A program made the position numbers and the translations under genes. DNA of 64,000 nt from Myxococcus landrumus (GTDB taxonomy: Bacteria; Myxococcota; Myxococcia; Myxococcales; Myxococcaceae): positions 1 to 64,000 of the forward strand of contig NZ_CP071091.1 in assembly GCF_017301635.1 (NCBI RefSeq), given 5' to 3'. Below are positions 60,874-64,000 of the stretch, in pieces. The notes beneath the pieces were generated by a model, which ran no database searches, was not told the DNA's origin, and saw nothing but the letters and a program-made list of their open reading frames with translations. How positions within the stretch are numbered: the first letter of the stretch is position 1; each line of letters opens with the position of its first letter.

Positions 60874-61932
60874 ATGTCCTTGGGTCGTGTCGTCTCGCTG
60901 CTGGTCCTGGTCGCGGGAGCTTCGGGGTGTGAGCGTCGCTCGTCGGAGGGGACGGGCTGGAAGGCCGTGGACGGCGGCATCGTCTGTGAGGGTGGTGGGC
61001 TCCAGCACCTCGCCTGCACGGGGCTGTATGGCGAAGGTGGGAAGGGCTGGGGAACGAAGACGGTGGCGCGCGAGGTGCGTGCCTATGAGCCCGGGTTCCA
61101 GCTCTGGAGTGACGGACTGGAGAAGGCTCGCTATGTCTTCCTGCCGCCCGGCACGCGCGTGGAGACCTCGAAGCCGGATGAGTGGCGCTTTCCTCCCGGG
61201 ACGAAGTTCTGGAAGGAGTTCCGCTGGAAGGGGCGCCCCATCGAGACGCGGCTGTTGTGGAAGCGGCCGAACGGCACGTGGTTGCGCACCACGTACCGGT
61301 GGAGCGACGACGGCAAGCGGGCGACGGAGCTCACCGATGGCGAGAAGCGGGTCCCCGACACGGGCACTCCGGGCCATGAAATCCCGAGCCAGACGGACTG
61401 TGTCGCGTGTCACGGGGGACGCGAGGATGAGGTGCTGGGGTTCGAGGCGGTGTCGCTCGCGCGGGAGTCCGCGAAGGGGCTGACGCTGGCGAAGCTGGTC
61501 GAGGAGGGCCTGGTGTCTCATCCCCCCGAGAAAGCGCCGAGCGTCCCTGGCAGCCCCCTGGACCAGGTCGCGCTGGGCTACCTGCACATGAACTGCGGAG
61601 TGTCCTGTCACAACACCAACCCGTTGGCGCTGGGGGGCTCGTCCGGGCTGATGTTGCGCCTGGAGACCGCGGAGCTCGGCGGCGTCGAGCAGACGGATGC
61701 GTGGAAGACGTCGGTGGGCGTGCGCTCGTTCTTCCGCACCACGGGCCTGTTTGGCGACTCCGTGCCGCGCGTGGCACCGGGGGATGTGAAGCGCAGCACG
61801 ATGCTGCACCGCATGAATGCCCGGGGGCTTCCCGTGCAGATGCCGCCGCTGGGCACCCACGTCGTGGACAAGGACGGCGTCGCGCTGGTCCAGCGGTGGA
61901 TTGAGTCGCTGCCAGCTCCCAAGGAGAAGTAA
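60874..61932 (+). CDS. c-type cytochrome lipoprotein (TIGR03806/HNE_0200-like)
   Basis: 352 residues from ATG 60874 with TTGGAGGT upstream. The lipoprotein signal has lipobox ASGCE. The N-terminal half carries the pattern LWSDGLEKARYVFLPPGT and WRFPPGTKFWKEF typical of the HNE_0200 family. Haem-binding motifs follow: CVACH (canonical CxxCH) and CGVSCH, which has three residues between the cysteines. Met residues in the C-terminal part could be axial ligands. Probably a periplasmic or surface electron-transfer protein. It forms an operon with the following membrane protein (5-base gap). Confidence 0.75.
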   Translation: MSLGRVVSLLVLVAGASGCERRSSEGTGWKAVDGGIVCEGGGLQHLACTGLYGEGGKGWGTKTVAREVRAYEPGFQLWSDGLEKARYVFLPPGTRVETSKPDEWRFPPGTKFWKEFRWKGRPIETRLLWKRPNGTWLRTTYRWSDDGKRATELTDGEKRVPDTGTPGHEIPSQTDCVACHGGREDEVLGFEAVSLARESAKGLTLAKLVEEGLVSHPPEKAPSVPGSPLDQVALGYLHMNCGVSCHNTNPLALGGSSGLMLRLETAELGGVEQTDAWKTSVGVRSFFRTTGLFGDSVPRVAPGDVKRSTMLHRMNARGLPVQMPPLGTHVVDKDGVALVQRWIESLPAPKEK

Positions 61933-61937
61933 CGGCC

Positions 61938-62408
61938 ATGGCCTATCCGGCGGTGCTGTTCCTTCATTCCTGGCTGCGATGGGTGGTGGTGGTGCTCTGC
62001 CTCCTCTCGCTGGGCAGGTCGCTGGTGGGCTGGCTGGGGGGAAGGGAGTGGACGCGCGCGGACCGGCGGCTCCAGTTGTTCACCGTGTCCGCGTTCGACA
62101 CGCAGATGCTGTTGGGGCTGGTGCTCTACTTCGGCTTGAGCCCGTTCACGCCGCGCTCGTTGGAGGGAGGGCTCCGCGCCAGCCTCGCGATTCCGACGCT
62201 CCGGTTCTTCAGCCTGGAGCATCCGGCCACGATGTTGTTGTCGCTCGTCTGCGCGCATGCGGCGTCCGCGCTGAGTCAACGCGCGCCGGTGCCGGTGTCG
62301 CGCCACCGCGCGTGGGCCATCGGTCTGTTGCTGGCGATGGTCCTGGTCTCGCTCGCGATTCCCTGGCCGGGGTTGCCCCACGGCCGCCCCCTGCTCAGAG
62401 GCTTCTGA
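61938..62408 (+). CDS. Small integral membrane protein, four helices
   Basis: 156 residues with hydrophobic segments at about 5-28, 48-66, 88-108 and 125-144. Histidines in or near the helices (FLHSWLRW, SLEHPATM) could bind haem, which would suit the cytochrome neighbour, but this is inference. No family recognised with certainty. Translationally close to the upstream cytochrome gene. Confidence 0.7.
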   Translation: MAYPAVLFLHSWLRWVVVVLCLLSLGRSLVGWLGGREWTRADRRLQLFTVSAFDTQMLLGLVLYFGLSPFTPRSLEGGLRASLAIPTLRFFSLEHPATMLLSLVCAHAASALSQRAPVPVSRHRAWAIGLLLAMVLVSLAIPWPGLPHGRPLLRGF

Positions 62409-62704
62409 GGGCCTCGCTCATGTATGACCTTCTCTGGATGTTGCTGCTGATGCCGCCGCGCATGACGAGCAAGACTCTTCAGGGAAGTGGGGTGGAGGCA
62501 CCTCGCCCGCGCGCTGTTCGGAAGCCTCGGGCCGATGAGCCCTCCAGCGGCGCGCGCCCCGCGACACGAAGAAAGCCTCGCGTAATGTCCACCCGCTGAC
62601 GCGCGAAAGAGGCGCAAGCCTCCCACCTCGTTGTCGGACGAATCGCGGGGGAGGTCCGAACATTCAGCTTGAGGCGTCGGGCGACTTGCCGGAACCTTGT
62701 CGCA
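62409..62704. other. Intergenic region before the molybdoenzyme operon
   Basis: About 295 bases without a supported gene; presumably holds the promoter of the following operon. No palindromic regulator site stands out. Confidence 0.45.
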
Positions 62705-63358
62705 ATGAAGCCTTCACTTCCGGTCACGGCCGCCGTGGTCCTCCTCGCGAGCGCCGGAGGGTGTCGGCGCCAGCCCGAAGCCGAGGCGGCGCAAGGGGAG
62801 TCCTTGCCGCGCGTGGATGCCCACGAGCTGCGCTCCGTGGACATGTTCCAGCGCATCGAGGACCCGGCGCAGCGCTCTCGCGCCCTGTTCCTCGAGACCA
62901 GTCGCGTCTACTTCCATCCGCGCTGCTCGAACTGCCACCCCGACGGAGACAGCCCCTTCCAGGAGACGGGAGCAATGCTCCACAACCCTCCGGTGACGCG
63001 AGGCCCCGAGGACAAGGGCGTCGTGGGGATGACCTGCGAGGGATGTCACCAGGACCGCAACGTGGAGCTGGCGCGAGTGCCCGGAGCCCCGAACTGGCAC
63101 CTGGCTCCTCGCTCCATGGCCTGGACGGGCAAGAGCGCCCGAGCCCTGTGCGAGCAGCTCAAGGACCCCGCGAGGAACGGAGGCAAGACGTTGGAGCAAC
63201 TCGTCGAGCACAACAAGCATGACGCCTTGGTGGCGTGGGGCTGGGCACCCGGTTCTGGAAGGGAACCGGCGCCGGGGACGCAGGCGCGATTCGGGGAGCT
63301 CGTCGCGGCCTGGGTGGCCACCGGTGCCGAGTGCCCCAGCGAGGAGGCACGGCCGTGA
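62705..63358 (+). CDS. Dihaem cytochrome c lipoprotein of an IorAB-type operon
   Basis: 217 residues from ATG 62705. The lipoprotein signal has lipobox AGGC. Two canonical haem motifs, CSNCH and CEGCH, and conserved histidines are spread through the protein. Cytochromes of this type are encoded with the two-subunit aldehyde/isoquinoline oxidoreductases and accept their electrons. Its TGA overlaps the GTG start of the next gene. Confidence 0.85.
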   Translation: MKPSLPVTAAVVLLASAGGCRRQPEAEAAQGESLPRVDAHELRSVDMFQRIEDPAQRSRALFLETSRVYFHPRCSNCHPDGDSPFQETGAMLHNPPVTRGPEDKGVVGMTCEGCHQDRNVELARVPGAPNWHLAPRSMAWTGKSARALCEQLKDPARNGGKTLEQLVEHNKHDALVAWGWAPGSGREPAPGTQARFGELVAAWVATGAECPSEEARP

Positions 63359-63819
63359 GCATTCGAGTGCGCGTCAATGGCGAGGACCGGGAGCTGGAAG
63401 TTGACCCGGAGATGCCGTTGTTGTGGGCGCTGCGCGACGTCCTCGGACTGACGGGGACGAAGTACGGCTGTGGCGAGGCGCTGTGCGGCGCGTGCAGCGT
63501 GCACCTGGATGGCCAGGTGGTGCGCGCGTGCGTGACGCCCGTCCGTCGCGCGGACGGCCGCACCGTCACCACCATCGAGGGGTTGTCGACCGATGGGAAC
63601 CATCCGCTCCAGCGGGCGTGGGTGGAGCTGGGCGTTCCCCAATGTGGCTACTGCCAGGCGGGGCAGCTCATGTGCGCCGCGGCGCTGCTGGCGAAGACGC
63701 CGCAGCCCACGGACGCGGACATCGACCGTTCGATGGCGGGCAACCTCTGCCGCTGTGGCACCTATACGCGCATCCGCTCGGCCGTGAAGAAGGCCGCGGG
63801 CGTGCCTGATGCGAAGTGA
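63355..63819 (+). CDS. 2Fe-2S subunit of an isoquinoline 1-oxidoreductase-type molybdoenzyme
   Basis: 154 residues from GTG 63355, which overlaps the upstream stop (GTGA) and has GAGGAGG upstream. The N-terminal plant-type ferredoxin domain has cluster ligands C39, C44, C47 and C59; the C-terminal helical domain carries the second cluster in CGYC (97-100) and LCRCG (132, 134). This is the small subunit (IorA/CoxS type), passing electrons from the Mo site to the haem protein. Confidence 0.93.
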   Translation: MSIRVRVNGEDRELEVDPEMPLLWALRDVLGLTGTKYGCGEALCGACSVHLDGQVVRACVTPVRRADGRTVTTIEGLSTDGNHPLQRAWVELGVPQCGYCQAGQLMCAAALLAKTPQPTDADIDRSMAGNLCRCGTYTRIRSAVKKAAGVPDAK

Positions 63820-63829
63820 CGAGGACGCG

Positions 63830-64000
63830 ATGAGCCAGCAGCCCGTGGTGTTGACCCGGCGTTCCTTTCTCGAAGGGCTCAATCTCTCGGTCGGTGGACT
63901 GGCCCTGGGGCTGGTCCCCTCCGTCACGCTCGGGGCGGCGGAGGCGGGGCCTCGCGCGAAGGCCGCGGAGCTGAAGCCCAGCGTCTTCGTGCACGTCGCC
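63830..64000 (+). CDS. Molybdopterin-binding large subunit (IorB-type), 5' part only
   Basis: Start at ATG 63830, 10 bases after the small-subunit stop, with GAGGA upstream. The 57 visible codons begin with a twin-arginine export signal (LTRRSFLEGL, then a hydrophobic stretch to about GAA). This is typical of the exported large subunit of xanthine-dehydrogenase-family aldehyde/isoquinoline oxidoreductases. The rest lies beyond the window. Identity rests on the signal and the gene order. Confidence 0.8.
   Translation, partial: MSQQPVVLTRRSFLEGLNLSVGGLALGLVPSVTLGAAEAGPRAKAAELKPSVFVHVA

Overview
The window is high-GC, densely packed DNA that reads as a myxobacterium of the Myxococcus/Stigmatella/Corallococcus group. 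Support for this comes from a very large trans-AT PKS/NRPS assembly line, many small lipoproteins, a fulvocin C-like Cys-rich precursor, an ECF42-type sigma factor and the codon bias. The PKS architecture predicts the rhizopodin backbone. From general knowledge, rhizopodin is made by Myxococcus stipitatus and Stigmatella aurantiaca, so one of these or a close relative is the best guess.

Layout. (1) 1-37 kb: the 3' end of a polyketide/NRPS cluster. It holds the tail of an upstream synthase ending in an ACP, a 7670-residue hybrid synthase (Cy-Cy-A(Ser)-PCP-Ox followed by five PKS modules and a lone KS), a 3882-residue synthase that completes the chain and ends in a thioesterase, and a free-standing malonyl acyltransferase. 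On the opposite strand, an AT-like protein lacking the malonate-binding Arg (probable acyl hydrolase) shares an operon with a UbiB/ABC1-type atypical kinase. (2) 39-44.8 kb: a degraded island next to tRNA-Leu(UAA). It has an integrase remnant, a broken phage-type helicase, an IS630-family element that truncates genes on both sides, two small lipoproteins and gene fragments. (3) 44.9-50.8 kb: a class I terpene synthase, a fulvocin C-like bacteriocin precursor, small secreted proteins, a cold-shock protein, an S41 peptidase lipoprotein and a pentapeptide-repeat protein. (4) 51-58.8 kb: a subtilase lipoprotein, an ECF42-type sigma factor with its YCII/DGPF partner, ThiD, two HEAT-like repeat proteins and an M23-type endopeptidase. 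(5) 58.9-64 kb: a RegB/RegA-type redox two-component system, c-type cytochrome lipoproteins, a small membrane protein, and the start of an isoquinoline 1-oxidoreductase-type molybdoenzyme operon cut by the window edge.

How the PKS genes work together. Serine is activated (code DVWHFSLVDK), condensed and cyclised by tandem Cy domains, and oxidised to an oxazole. Downstream modules then give, in order: CH(OMe)-CH2 (KR module plus a non-elongating O-MT module), a diene (KS-DH and KS-DH-KR modules), CH(OMe)-CH2 (a module split over two proteins, plus a second non-elongating O-MT module), CH(OH)-CH2 and the carboxyl end on the ACP-TE. This is C1-C12 of a rhizopodin monomer (3-OH, 5-OMe, C6-C9 diene, 11-OMe, oxazole from C12), and it fits the 38-membered ring of the dimeric macrodiolide. 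All nine KS domains lack a cis AT, so malonyl units must come from the separate AT, and the antisense AT-like hydrolase probably clears stalled chains.
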